Origin: Selaginella moellendorffii
Taxonomy: Eukaryota > Streptophyta > Lycopodiopsida > Selaginellales > Selaginellaceae
Assembly: GCF_000143415.4 (NCBI RefSeq)
Contig: NW_003314279.1
Location: 916,091-980,090 of the forward strand
Direction of reading: 5' to 3'
DNA length: 64,000 nucleotides
The notes beneath the pieces are model-generated. The model searched no databases. It was not told the DNA's origin and worked only from the letters and a program-made list of their open reading frames with translations. Shown here piece by piece: positions 1 through 11,379 of the stretch. The translations under genes were made by a program, and so were the position numbers. Numbering within the stretch: position 1 is the first letter of the stretch; every line of letters starts with the position of its first letter.

Positions 1-3000
1 TGAAGTGCTATACCATTTTGTCTAGGCTTGCTATTGAAAGACTTGGGTTGCAATGCTCAATTCTTTTCCGGGGAACCTTGCTATTGCTCCTTGAGTAGCT
101 TGGTGTTGGATTAGTGTTGAGTTTGGTCGGAAAGAGAGTGGCATGAGCTTGTCTGTGTTGTGAACAAAAGTTAGCGATGTTGGGTGTTGTAAATCTCTAT
201 TGGTGGAGTGTGGCATTTATGTTGCATTTTGTCGAATTGAGTTGGCACTTGATACTCACATAAACCTTTGAAGTAATGACATTGGCATTGCTCGTGGTGT
301 TGCTCAATCGATGATCAAGTCATTGTGATTTCTATATCATATCCATGTGATAATGAGCAATGTGTTTACGAAGTTGCTTGGTTAAATGATGATCAACCCC
401 AAAGTGGTTGATGGAGAAGCTAGTCTACTTGCACGAAGTAGCATTGTAGTAGCTTTGACTGAATTCTCGGAGATGGTCCATTATGCTAAGCTTAAGTTGG
501 TACCTTGTTTCCTTGAGTTTGCCCATTAGGTGTTGGAAAAGGGTTATAGCATTCACTTGCTATGACTTGTCGGTTGAACCGTTAGCATTTGGAGTAGATT
601 GTTGGATGGAGAAGATGTGTAGTTGGGGCATTGACATCACTAACACTTGTGTTAGTGGAAGTGGCATTGTTATTTCAAGTGATGAGGAATTTTCCTTGGA
701 CCTTGATTTTCCATGTCATTTTTCTTGTTAATGTTTCGGCTTCACATTAGATCTTAAAGGCGATTGAAGAAGAGTGTTAGTGCAATGTGGATATCCAAAG
801 ATGTGGTCTTCGTGATCAAGCCTTGGATGTTCATTTTGCACTTTGCGGATGTCAGTGTTGGATGTCGGTTATATGGGCAAAGATGTTCGATGCTTAAGCA
901 TGTTGTTCGATCATGAGAATTTGTGTTGAGGTGAGCCTATGTGAAGTTGTTGGTAGGAGGAAGTTGGTTGAGTCTTGAAAATTTGCAATCCTGGACTGAG
1001 AGTCATTCTTTCTCTAGGATGGGAAATTTTCCACAAATTTTCTTAGACTTTTCCAATGGCTGATCTATTGATCATTTTGTCTGAAAACCATTCCGTTTTT
1101 GAAGGCCAGTACAAACTAGTGAAGAGGTTGGAGTTGACTTTGGTTGGCTTGAACCTTAGTAAATAGTTTGTATGATGTGGCCTGAAAGGGATGCTGACTT
1201 TTGGGGCTAAGGCAATTGAGTTGGATAGAGTCTAGAGTTGGTGTAGAAAAGTGGCCGTTGCACTTTTCTCAGAAATGTGACCCTTGTACCTTTCTTTTGT
1301 AGCGTTATGCTTGGTGGCAGGTTGCACCTTGCATTACGTTAGACTCTATGAGAGTAGTGAGCTCTCACTGATCTTGACTTGGTCTTGGTGGCCCTGCGCC
1401 TTGGCTAAGGATGGTGATGTCCAACTTAGTTGTTTGAGGTTGAGATGTTGGTACCCGTACTATAGCTTTGTCTATGAGGAGGTTGTGTACCAATATGAGT
1501 CCATCTCATGGTCTTCACTTTAGTTTCGACTGAGTGTTGATCATGCATAGCTAGCCTCTTCAAGGCATGCTCAGAGCTATTGACTAAATGCATTAGTGAG
1601 CTTATTGCGGTTAAGTTGGATTCGAGTGGTCATTTAGTTTGTGCTTGTCTATGAACTTTTATCTCGTACCTGAGGTATTACGTTCATATTGGATGAGTAT
1701 ATGACTCGATGATATGAGTTTAGTGTTGAGTTTTGTGAACGCAAGTTGAGGAGTGATTGTTAGTTCTCTTTTGTGACTAGTGATTACTTGTAGACTTTAT
1801 CAAGGACCGTTGACACTTGCTTTGCTCGATGATGATTTAGCAGTGGTGGGCTTGCTTTACCGGATGGTGTTGCGGAGGATCATGTCATTAGGCTGGCATG
1901 GTTTTTCCATGTTGGCATGTCAATTCCTTTGTCGATATCATTTGGTTACGTTTGGTCTATAATGTTGGATTTCATTGAGTCTTGGAGGTGGTGATTCACT
2001 CCTTGAGGAAGTGTTATCCGTGACTGAGTATTGTTGAGAAATTGGTCTTGGATACTGAGTAAAGTATCTCCGACTTTAGTTAGCTTGGTTGCTAGAGAGT
2101 TTTGAGTGGTGATTCACTCTTGCTTTCTGCTAGTTTTGTTCTGTTGTTGATGGCATTGAAGTGATGCCTTGTCATTGACATTATTGAGGTTGAGATTCAA
2201 AGTGAAATGAGATGTCTCTCCTTAGGATTGATATTGAGTTTCATTAATCTTAATGAAGATAGTGTTGATGATTTGGCTATGGCTTTGTGTTGTTGGCATT
2301 CATGCATTTGCTAGTTAGCAACTGTGTTGACGTTCAAATGAACTGAGTGGCAAGTTGAGTTAGTTGTGTTCTAGACGAGATTATTTAGTAGGGGTTGAGC
2401 TTTGAGCTTTTCCTTGAAAAGTGGTTTAGTCATGGACTATGCTAACTCTACAAGTGGGAGAGTTAGTGATCGATGTTGGAATATTTTGAATCCTTATGGG
2501 ATTTTAGTTGAAATATATCAATCATTGATGATTCTTCTTGTGCTTGCTATGAAGTGAGTTACGTCTTGCTATAGATGGATTCATGGAGAATCATTTAGTG
2601 ATCACTTGTTGAGCATAGCTCCATTGTGCTTAGCTTTTGGATTGATGCAGAAATGTTCTTCATTAGCTTTGGTATTATGAAGTTTGGCTTATGGATGTGT
2701 TGAAGAAGACATTGTGGGTTGCACTATGATTTCTTCTTTAGCATTGAAGTTAGCTTCTATGAGACTCGTGATCATTATTAGGCAAGACTTAGCTATAGGC
2801 TTCTTCAAGCTTTTGGTTCTTTGAGTTTTATGCTCATTATTCCATTTGTTAGAAGTTGTTGGGGAAGGCATTTTGGCTTGTTAGCTTTGATGTTGAAGTT
2901 AGTATTTGCATCTAGCAATCATTAGTAATGATTGACTATCATTTAGGATGATTGATTCTCATTGTCAAAGGTTTTGCTTGATTATCGTTGATCTAGAATG

Positions 3001-4230
3001 ATTTGCTATTCTTCGGGATGGTGGATTCCTTCTTAGACGATGATTCTGCATATCTCTTTTTTTGATAGGATGATCAATGATCTTTTATGATGGTTAGTTG
3101 TTCTCTTTGATGGCTTTTGGCTTTTTGCAATACCACATGTTCTTTGTGGTTTGCTTTGGATTGGTCTCTTGGGTTTGAGACGTCAGTAGGATGTTGCTAA
3201 CACTTGCTTAGGCAAACTTGAGTTCCTTGGTATTGTTGGCTGGGATCTATTCCGATTAGCTTTTGTGATAGTTGGCAGGCATGAGTGTTTGTTGGTCTTA
3301 CCACATTCATTCTCTTCTGTTGATTGTTGCTCGAGTTAATTTTGATAGATTTAGATGTTATTTCCTTTGGGTGATACATTCGCGAGCATTGTGCTTGTTA
3401 GTCAATGATACTTTGTGTTCTTTGAGTTCTCTCTAGTAAGTTGTTGGCTTACTGTCTACTATCTTCGGTAGTTAAGTTTCATCATTGAGTATCCTTGATG
3501 ATATACTAGCTATTGAATTTTGTTGGATGGTCATTCCTATGTTTGCCAAATTATGATGATCTTGGTGGTTCCTATACTATAATACTAGTTTATCGGATGA
3601 TAACTTATTTGGAATACATTTGTGTTCTCATCTAAGCTTTATTCACTGATAATTAAATCTCTAAGATATCATTGTTTATGACTTTGATATAGTCCCTATC
3701 TATTGATCTTTGAGTTTGGGCCAGTATAGGCAGACTGGCTTCGGCACTTCGTGTGCATGTTGAAATCTCTAGTCATGGGGTAGCTACTGTCGACTGGTCA
3801 CATCACCCGCCTCTTTGTCGATGTTCCTTATTTTGTTGAAAGGGCGTGACCGTGTAAACAACTCTAACTGCCTGTTTACAGTAGTCTATCTAAACCTTAC
3901 CGACGGGTTTGGTTTCTTTGCTCAGGAGGGTTGGGGCCTCTGGCTTCTCTCTCTATGTCCCTGCGGGCAGGGCGTATCACACTTTTGTAGCTGGGTGACA
4001 CCTAGAGCAGCAAGGGTGGCTGACTCCGTTGGTCATTTCCTTGTCGGTGACGGCCGGAAGGTGTCTGAGCTGGTAGCGCATCCGCGTTAAACAAAGAGGT
4101 TGCTCCCTAACTCATTTAAGTTGATGCATTTCTCACATAGTGTGAGTACCGTGAACTTTTTCGAGAGTTGTTTCCTTGGCGGTATTCTGGACTGGAGTAT
4201 GCATCGACGAGGACGTCGATCTTCCCCAAG
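1..4230. other. T/G-skewed non-coding repeat region, probably retrotransposon-derived
   Basis: No supported gene lies here; open frames are all under about 100 codons and show no family motif. From 1 to about 3700 the plus strand is rich in T and G and poor in C, with recurring words such as GTTGA, TTGAG and GCATTG, so the two strands differ strongly in composition. The stretch ends just before a polypurine run and an LTR-like start at 4241. I infer a long non-coding internal tail of a decayed LTR retrotransposon. An old satellite-like repeat is the alternative. Neither could be tested without a repeat library. Confidence 0.4.
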
Positions 4231-5252
4231 GGGGGGAGAGTGTCGCGAATGTGACTTCGGGTATCGAAAGTTATCTGTCGACCAGTCCTTACGGACACTC
4301 TTTCCTTACTGCCACGATGGCAGGAGGTCGGTATTGCTGGACCCTTTATCAGCCCCTCTTGTTCAAGTGTTAGTAAACTGGACTTAGCATCTGTACTTGG
4401 CCGGATGAGCATAAGGACGGAATTCCTAAGTGTCTATTTGGCCAAGCATACTTGGCCCGGCTTTTTAGTTCTCTTTTGCTCTGTCTTGCACTGGCTTGAC
4501 AAGAACCCTCGCGCATTGAGATTGGTCCCTCAATATCGCTACATGATAGCTTACCGTGTCTGCCAAACACCCTCGCTATCATGCCCTTTGTGTTAGTCTC
4601 ATTTTGGTCCCAAATGCTATTTATGGAAAGTGTCCAGATTTGCTTATTTGGCATATTTACGGAATGTAGAGATTGGCCTGAACACAATGGTGTTCGTCCC
4701 ATGTCCAAATTCGCAATCTAAGGACATTCCATATTTAGTAAGTTTCGAGTTTGTCCCAGAGACTAACTCCTGATACTAAGGGAGGCTTGGGGTGAAAGCC
4801 CAAAGCGTGTGTTCCTCAAGGGGGGGGGGGCCTATGGGGGGTTCCAAATGTATAGTAGGGATAGTGGGTAGGTCGGGCATGGCCGACCAACCTGAGGCAT
4901 AGTCTAGCTCCCGCTTGCATGCCTGTCCTTGTTCTGCGTCCGGCTTGGGTCTAAGCCCAAGTTCCATTCCATGCTAACTGGTGGAGTACCCATGTCCTCA
5001 CGTTAGACCACCGGTATGCCGAAATAGCGCCAGACTCCGTTTGGCTCCGTTTTGTGTGCTGGTCCTGGCATTGGGATGCTGGTTGCTTCAGGACTGTTCC
5101 AAGTCGCTCCAGGCCCCTGTCCCTTCGCTCCTTGGGCTTTATGCTCGGGAGTTGCTCCGTGGTCCGGTTCCATCACTCCTTGGCTCCACGCTTGGGAGTT
5201 TGGCACCGTTCCTTCGTTCAGTGGCCCAAGGCCCTAAACCTCGGGTTCCTAT

Positions 5253-5306
5253 GGACACGTGGCATGGACACGTGGCATGTGACACGTGGCATTTGTCACG
5301 TGGCAC
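5253..5306 (+). repeat. Four tandem G-box (CACGTGGC) repeats
   Basis: Four copies of an 8-bp CACGTGGC core start at 5256, 5269, 5283 and 5297, spaced 13-14 bp apart. This core is the binding site of bZIP and bHLH factors and the ABRE of ABA-responsive plant promoters (family knowledge). It lies inside the candidate LTR, so it may be part of the element's own promoter. Confidence 0.6.
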
Positions 5307-5456
5307 AAAGAGGGTTTAGATTCCGCTTCGTGGTGTTATCCTATGGTAAATCACCATAGGATAAAGGGTCAAAACCACGTGCGCTACATTTTTGACAAGA
5401 AATTAAAAATAGTAAAGTTATTAAATCTCTTGAAGCTGACAACAATTCAAGAGGCA

Positions 5457-5479
5457 ACACACACACACACACACACAGA
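5457..5479. repeat. (AC)n microsatellite
   Basis: About eleven AC dinucleotides in a row at the border between the candidate LTR and AT-rich DNA. Confidence 0.9.
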
Positions 5480-6568
5480 TTGTAGCAACTAGATTGTAGC
5501 AAATTATGGCTTTGGGCTACATTAATACTCATCCCTACTTCCCTTTATATTTTCTTATTCCTCATACTAACTCATGGTTTTGATTTAAACACTAGGTGTC
5601 TTTGTAATTGCATTTTTTGATGGATTATAAATTTAGTGATAGCTTGCAAACAATCCCTCTCAATAGCTTTCTTAATAGAATTTTAGATATTAATATTAAA
5701 TGTTGTATAAACGAGTTTAAAGACAAAAGATCACAAGCATCGGATTAAAGAATATTTTAGAACATACTTGGATACTTCAGGTATATTCTTTATACTCTAC
5801 AAGTTTTCTAATAAACACTAATTTAGTTAACTCTAAATTTTTGGTTTGCTTAAGCAAACCTGTAGGTAATGGATGCTTGAATATTCAAGGATATTCTACC
5901 ATCGAACGCCTATTATTTATTTAGATTAATCCTGTATTTATAATCACTAGTTTATTTTACCATATTCAAAAAGATTATTCTTGTGTTTATAAATTATAAT
6001 TTTTTAAATAATTTTTGATATATTAGATTATTAAATAGAAATAACATTACCATTAAGTAAACTAAGTGTTGCTTCATAAAATTGTTTTTTATAACTTTTT
6101 TATAGTAAATATATATAAATGTCCACTTTTGGATTCTGGTGTAATGTGTTGATTACTATATCTGCACATTATCACATTTTTCGCACTTAATAAAATCTAA
6201 ATATATGTAAGAAGAAACAATTATATAACTTTTTGTACTGAAAGCACACTAATGGAGAAAATCACACTGATCTTCTTTTTGGAGAAACTCTTGCACTAAA
6301 GGGTATGAGCCAAGGTTATCATAAGCTGACATACATTTGAAATGCAATGAGTCAAGTTTTACAATCTAGTTTTGGCCGTGATCGCGCGAGCCCTATGCCT
6401 GTCCAACGCCGCGGATTGCCGCCGCCGGGGCTGCTGGTGTGGATTGACGCCCTGGCGATAGATTCTACACTGCTGCTGTTGCTGTTGGACGCGAGCTGAG
6501 ATCGCAATGCGGATGAATTGGTCACCAGCAGCCCTAGACGAAGAACCCTAAAAATGCAGTGGTGAGCC
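5480..6568. other. AT-rich intergenic region
   Basis: About 1.1 kb of mostly AT-rich DNA without a supported gene. The last 200 bp turn GC-rich and presumably hold the promoter and 5' leader of the YaaW-type gene that starts at 6569. An upstream ATG at 6554 gives a three-codon frame ending just before the main start. Confidence 0.6.
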
Positions 6569-8289
6569 ATGGCGCTATCTGGATTGGCTTCGCCGCTGCC
6601 GAGATTCCACCGGAGCAGGAGCCCATACATCGAGGTACTCACTCCTCGCATTCTTCCTTGCGCGCGCATTCTTTTTGTTCGTTCTTCCACGCCTGTAGTT
6701 TGTTGCTTGTCCTCATTAGTTTAGCCTTTCTAGCTCCAGAGCTCTCGTCAGTTCTTCCATCACTTCCTGGACGTGAGGTCTACGAGGGCGAGACTTCCTC
6801 GATTGGGACACCAACAGCACAGGCTCCAGGTTCTCGGTATGCATGCCTTCTTCGTAGAAAACATTTCATTTGTGTATGAGTTTCTTACATTTTCGTCCCT
6901 GGCAGCTGCTGTGGATCCTGAGCTCCATACTGTTCTTGAGTTAGCTAGCGATGTGGAGCTTTCTGAGCTCTCGAGCATTCTCTATGGCAAGAGGTACGAA
7001 TCTAGAAACGCTCTTTTCGGAGGGAGCTGACTAGCTTGAAAAAAATCACAGCTTCTTTAGTCCTGTCTTTAAGTCCGTAGCACAGGGCGATGGCTCTAGT
7101 CCTCGGCATTCCGAGGACGGGGAAGAAAAACGAGATGATTTACTGGAACGGTTGGAATCGAGGCTTTTGTTTCTAGCCGCGGATGCCAAATCTACTGTGA
7201 CGTAAGTGCATTGCTTTGGAGCAAGTGTTTCTTTTTTAATTGTTGTACTACCGTTTAGTGGTCGGAGGCCCAGATACAGGGACGTTCTTTTACAAGTTCG
7301 ACAGAAACTCAAAATCCCGTGCTCCCTAAAACTTCCTACGGAGGACTTAGAAGCCGAGATATTTCTTTTCCTCCTCCAACAATCTTCAAGGCAAGCAATG
7401 ATGCTATTCTTGCCGCTCTTGACTTTTTTTTTCCAGTCCATCGGAGCCTCTGAGGATTGATGATGATCCGAGTGACGCTGAAACTTCCCAGTCTGGGTCA
7501 TGGCGCAAAAATCTCGCGGCAGCTCTCAAACTTGGGGGCCGTGAGCTCGTGTCCGCCGTGTTTAAAGTTTGTGTTTTTCCTTTCTTGGATTATCTGTCTA
7601 ACCTTACGCCAACGCGACAGGGTGGAAGCGCTCTCACAATGTCCACGCTCCAAAGATTGGTATGATCCTGTGATGTTTTCGGATATAAATTAGCCTGTCT
7701 TCAGGTGGCGAAGGAGCTTTCTGGAAAAATGCTGATGGAAGCTGCTCGTTACCAACTTGCTAGAGAGGCTCTAAAAAAGGTACTGTAATCGACCATGATT
7801 TCGTGGTAGTGTTCTTAAATAGTCGCAGCTCTTGTAGGGTGGTCAGCTGGTTGCTACAAAACTCGAGTCTCGCGTGACAATGCTTGCAGCAAGACAGGTA
7901 ACTCACCACAGCTTCTAACAAAGCTAGGAAGTGTTTACATTGTTTTGCAGTTACTTGCTGGGGCCGCTGCGAGATACATCACCATTCGGAGCACTATGAT
8001 GCTGCTTGGGCCCATGTAAGATGAGATGTTTAGCGCTTCCATTCTCATGTGAAATCTATGTTTTTGCAGTTTATGGGGAACGTTTATAGCTGATGTTGTA
8101 GTGACCGCTCTGGGACCGGATTACCTTCGTGTGGTCCGGGCAATCTATGCACTAGCGCAGGTAAATACGTTTCTTAACTTGATAGAGCTTGCTAAATGCA
8201 GATACACTGGAACTTAGATACGTCTGACGAGAACTTATGGATGGAAGCGAGGATCTCTTCTATGTCAAGGTACTCTAAAAGTTTTCTAA
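6569..8289 (+). CDS. YaaW/UPF0174-family (DUF3944-like) protein, probably plastid-targeted
   Basis: Twelve exons join in one frame to about 356 residues: 6569-6634, 6734-6836, 6906-6993, 7052-7201, 7259-7390, 7437-7566, 7621-7659, 7705-7779, 7838-7897, 7951-8015, 8070-8160 and 8218-8289. The conserved core begins DPELHTVLELASDVELSEL and continues with SILYGKSFFSPVFKS, FLAADAKST, YRDVLLQVRQKLKIPC and LSTEDLEAEIF-like segments, as in plant proteins related to bacterial YaaW. The C-terminal half has Gly/Ala-rich hydrophobic stretches that may be membrane segments. The Arg/Ser-rich N-terminus resembles a transit peptide (inference). Intron 5 appears to use a GC donor (7391). Biochemical function is unknown. 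The last exon was set by the family-like IRLTRTYGWK ending. Confidence 0.8.
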
Positions 8290-8519
8290 AAGTACTTAAG
8301 CTGCTATCGATTTCCCAGGTGATTAAAGATGGAGGAACCTCTCTGAGTTGCCGGTGTACAGAGATAGTTGGAAGCTTGTATAACTTGAATGCGTTTTTTT
8401 ATTCCTTGTTCTTGTTACTAAAGTAGAGACGTTGTGAAGTTCTCGTGGTGATTTTTTCTATATGGTACTCTTGGAGTGAGTCTAATAAGCTAAATTCTAT
8501 TAATGTATAGGAGTTTGCA

Positions 8520-9250
8520 ATGGATCTGGGAGTGCCATGAGTCCTGTTTATTGAGGCCATATGTCACCAGCATTGCTTGGCAAGCATCAGGAATCCAGTA
8601 GATTACATTCTTGTGAATGTTTATGGAAGCTGTGAAGAAACGTTCTGGAGAGGTGTCCTCTGGTGCCCGGCTTATCATAACTGCGTCCTCCCCTCTTAGT
8701 CGAAGAGCTCAAACACGCCGGTGCTGCTCTGTCCAAGCAAGTACAGCTTGCCTTCCCAACCCATGAGCTTAAAGTTCCCTTAAAGTACTTCATTGACGTG
8801 GTGGAGTGAAAGGAACTCGCCATTGTCCGCGCGACCTCGCCTTTCTCTCCCATCCAAAGAATGGATGATGTTGTCACAAACCGGGGAAGAGGTTGTGACA
8901 AACTCCGCGAAATCCTCGTTGATATCCTCATGATGGTCGTGCTCTGTGACCAGCCACTCAGACTTCCATGAAACTACGCAACGGAAATACTACTCGATGA
9001 TCCGTAAATGGCAGCCTTAAGATGTGCCACTGCTTGACCTTTTCTCCACAGCGGGGCAAGAATTCTGGATGGTGGAAGTGGGTTTCCCACCCAAAAGGCT
9101 CTCTCCCGGAGCTTCAACTGGAATCACTTACCCAGACCCAAATGAGCAAAATATGTAACAAGGATAGCTTATTCCAAACATCGTTCCTCTCGACGGCATG
9201 GTTTGTTGTAGTGGCAGTTCTGCGTTCAGTGACCTCAGATTCGTGAGAGG
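8520..9250 (-). pseudogene. F-box-protein pseudogene, inverted relative of the gene at 10375
   Basis: Read on the minus strand, this stretch aligns with the middle and C-terminal parts of the intact F-box gene at 10375-11379. Examples are EFVTTSSPVCDNIIHS against EFVTSSSTVCDNIIHS, a shared HLGLGK segment, and QAMLVTYGLN against QAMLVTYNLS. The frame is broken by indels and stops and the F-box end is missing. It lies about 1.1 kb from the intact copy in opposite orientation, so this was an inverted local duplication that then decayed. Confidence 0.8.
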
Positions 9251-10370
9251 AAGATTTATTTGAACTGGCGATTGGCTGATACTATGCTTGCTATATGTAT
9301 TTCTTTTTGTTAGTAAATTATATTCCAATCGGTCACATTCTTTTCATTTGTCCTGTTTGTTCTTAACACTTTGTTTTTGGATGTTACGTCCTGCATCCTG
9401 GATGACTTGGCTCCCTTGGCAATGAGTAGCAGGTGGGAGGCATCTGCAGTGAAAGAAAATAGAAGAAATTTTTTTAAAAAAAGAAAAAAAGAAAAAAAAG
9501 AAAGAAAAAAAAGAAAAGAGAATATTCTTTTTCTAATAGTAAATAGCTGGTCAATGTATCTATTTATCTATTTATATGCTATTTTAATAGTCTCATTTTG
9601 ATTAATGGATGCAAGAATGCAATTTGGATTATCTTTGCAATGGAGATTTTTGTCAGTCTTTAGCCTTCTTTAGTTACATTAGCTTTCTTTGGCCAAATTG
9701 ATTCCATTAAAGTCCTCCCCTTACTACATGCTCCTTCTCACTCACAATCTGATTTATTGTGGGAACAAGAATTTCTCAATCCAGACAGCTGTCCTATTTC
9801 ATAAATGAGGTCAAGCTTCTCACAGTTTGATAAACTTTTGTTTTTCTATTCCCCAAGGATAATAAAAAATACCCCTCACCTCTATCAATATGAGTGTATG
9901 AAATATAGAAATAAAATGTAGAAATGTGTAACTTTAATTAGCCCTAAAACCATAAGTTATATACAAGAGTGAGTGGTTTGGATTGAAACCAATATAATAA
10001 CTACCAAAATTCCATTATACTAATACTAATATATAACATCATAATTATACATTTAGACCTCATATTGGTATAACCCTCTAAAATACTATTGTGGTTTATA
10101 ACTACCACATCATAACTTTATACATGGCATTCCAAGATGTAAGGGGATGGATGGTTATCCTTTGCAGGATCTCTTTTGCTGGTCTCTTGGGCTCAAAGCG
10201 CAGGCAAGAAAACCTCCTTACCCAGGCCCATTACAGAGATGCAGATTGGAAAGTGGAAAAAACTATTAAACAATTTAAACACTTTAAAGGTAAAATGAAT
10301 GTGATGTAGTAATAACTATCTAAAAGGTAACAAAATAAAGTCACAAATTACATTTCCTCTGGTTAGGGCT
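9251..10370. other. AT-rich intergenic region with an A/G-rich run
   Basis: No gene is supported. A purine tract of A runs with scattered G lies near 9462-9522. The rest is AT-rich and forms the upstream region of the F-box gene. Confidence 0.6.
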
Positions 10371-10374
10371 GGTG

Positions 10375-11379
10375 ATGGAGCATGTAGATATCCTTTTGAG
10401 GCTTCCTGGGCCGAGTCTGTTGAGAGCAAGAGCTGTTTGCAAGGCGTGGAAAGAAATAATTGACTCTCCATGGTTTTCAGTCCGCTACAGGGATCCATCG
10501 CCCTACATCTTATTGCCAGCATCAAAAGAAGAGGGCTGGCCTTTCTGTAACATATGCCACTTGGGTCTGGGTAAGTGGTTCCAGCTGGAATTTCCATCCA
10601 AATTTATCCAGGCGGTCTCCCAGTCTGGGCTGGTGCTGGTCCGGGAAGGCAGAGGCTTTTGGGTGGGGAACCCATTCTTCAATAAGTGGAAAGCACATGG
10701 ATTAGAACTGCCATATGCAAAGTTTGATCCAGAGATTGCAACTCTAGTGGATCATGAACAGGGCTATCGAGTAGTATTTCGGGTGCGGAGATTCGTGCAA
10801 ACGGCAGTCCTCTGCTCCTGGAAGTCAGAATGGCTGCTCTGTAACCACCTTGAGGAGGATCTCAAGAAGGATTTTGTGGAGTTTGTCACATCCTCCTCCA
10901 CTGTTTGTGACAACATCATCCATTCCATTGGATCCAAAAGCAAGGTGGCACTGCTGAGTTATTGTGCAGACAATGGCGAGGTTCTTTCACTCCGTTACTT
11001 GAAGCTGGGGTCTGAAGTACTTGAAGGGTGTTTTAAGCTCTTTGGTAGGGATGGCAAGCTCTATTTGCTTGGAAAAAATGGCACTCACTTATTTGGACTC
11101 TTTGAAATAAGAGGTGAGAATGTAGTTCTGATAAGCCGGGCACCAAAAAGCATTTCTGCAAGATTCCCCTTTATAAAGTCTGCAAGCATCGACAACAATA
11201 TTATCTACTGCATTTCTCATGTTAAGCAAGCGATGCTAGTGACTTATAACCTCAGTCAACAGGGTTCATGGCAAATGGTACCACTTCCAGAACCATTGCC
11301 TTCATGCATTGGAATCTTAAATATTGTAAAGTTTAGTTTAGATTTACCATTTGGCTTAGACTTGTGTAGTGCCTTCTGA
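10375..11379 (+). CDS. F-box/kelch-type protein
   Basis: A single-exon frame of 334 residues. The N-terminus carries the second half of an F-box (LLRLPGPSLLRARAVCKAW, about residues 7-25), which in this family binds SKP1 in SCF ubiquitin ligases. The WF-x-V segment after it and the C-terminal beta-rich stretch (GKLYLLGKN, YCISHVKQAMLVTYNL) fit an F-box-associated/kelch-like substrate domain. The start is the first ATG of the frame; an in-frame stop occurs a short way upstream with no earlier ATG, so the F-box is shorter at its N-terminus than usual (typically about 40-45 residues). A missed upstream exon is possible. Substrate unknown. Confidence 0.7.
   Translation: MEHVDILLRLPGPSLLRARAVCKAWKEIIDSPWFSVRYRDPSPYILLPASKEEGWPFCNICHLGLGKWFQLEFPSKFIQAVSQSGLVLVREGRGFWVGNPFFNKWKAHGLELPYAKFDPEIATLVDHEQGYRVVFRVRRFVQTAVLCSWKSEWLLCNHLEEDLKKDFVEFVTSSSTVCDNIIHSIGSKSKVALLSYCADNGEVLSLRYLKLGSEVLEGCFKLFGRDGKLYLLGKNGTHLFGLFEIRGENVVLISRAPKSISARFPFIKSASIDNNIIYCISHVKQAMLVTYNLSQQGSWQMVPLPEPLPSCIGILNIVKFSLDLPFGLDLCSAF

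Larger units (their letters stand above)
4224..5480 (+). mobile_element. Candidate polypurine tract and LTR
   Basis: A purine run (AAGGGGGGGAGAG, about 4228-4240) is followed directly by TGTCGCGAATG at 4241, the arrangement of a plant LTR-retrotransposon polypurine tract and the 5' end of its 3' LTR. The next 1.2 kb differs in composition from the T/G-rich DNA before it and from the AT-rich DNA after it. The far LTR end is not certain; it probably lies near 5300-5480, before or within the AC microsatellite. The other LTR is outside the window, so target-site duplications cannot be checked. Confidence 0.4.
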
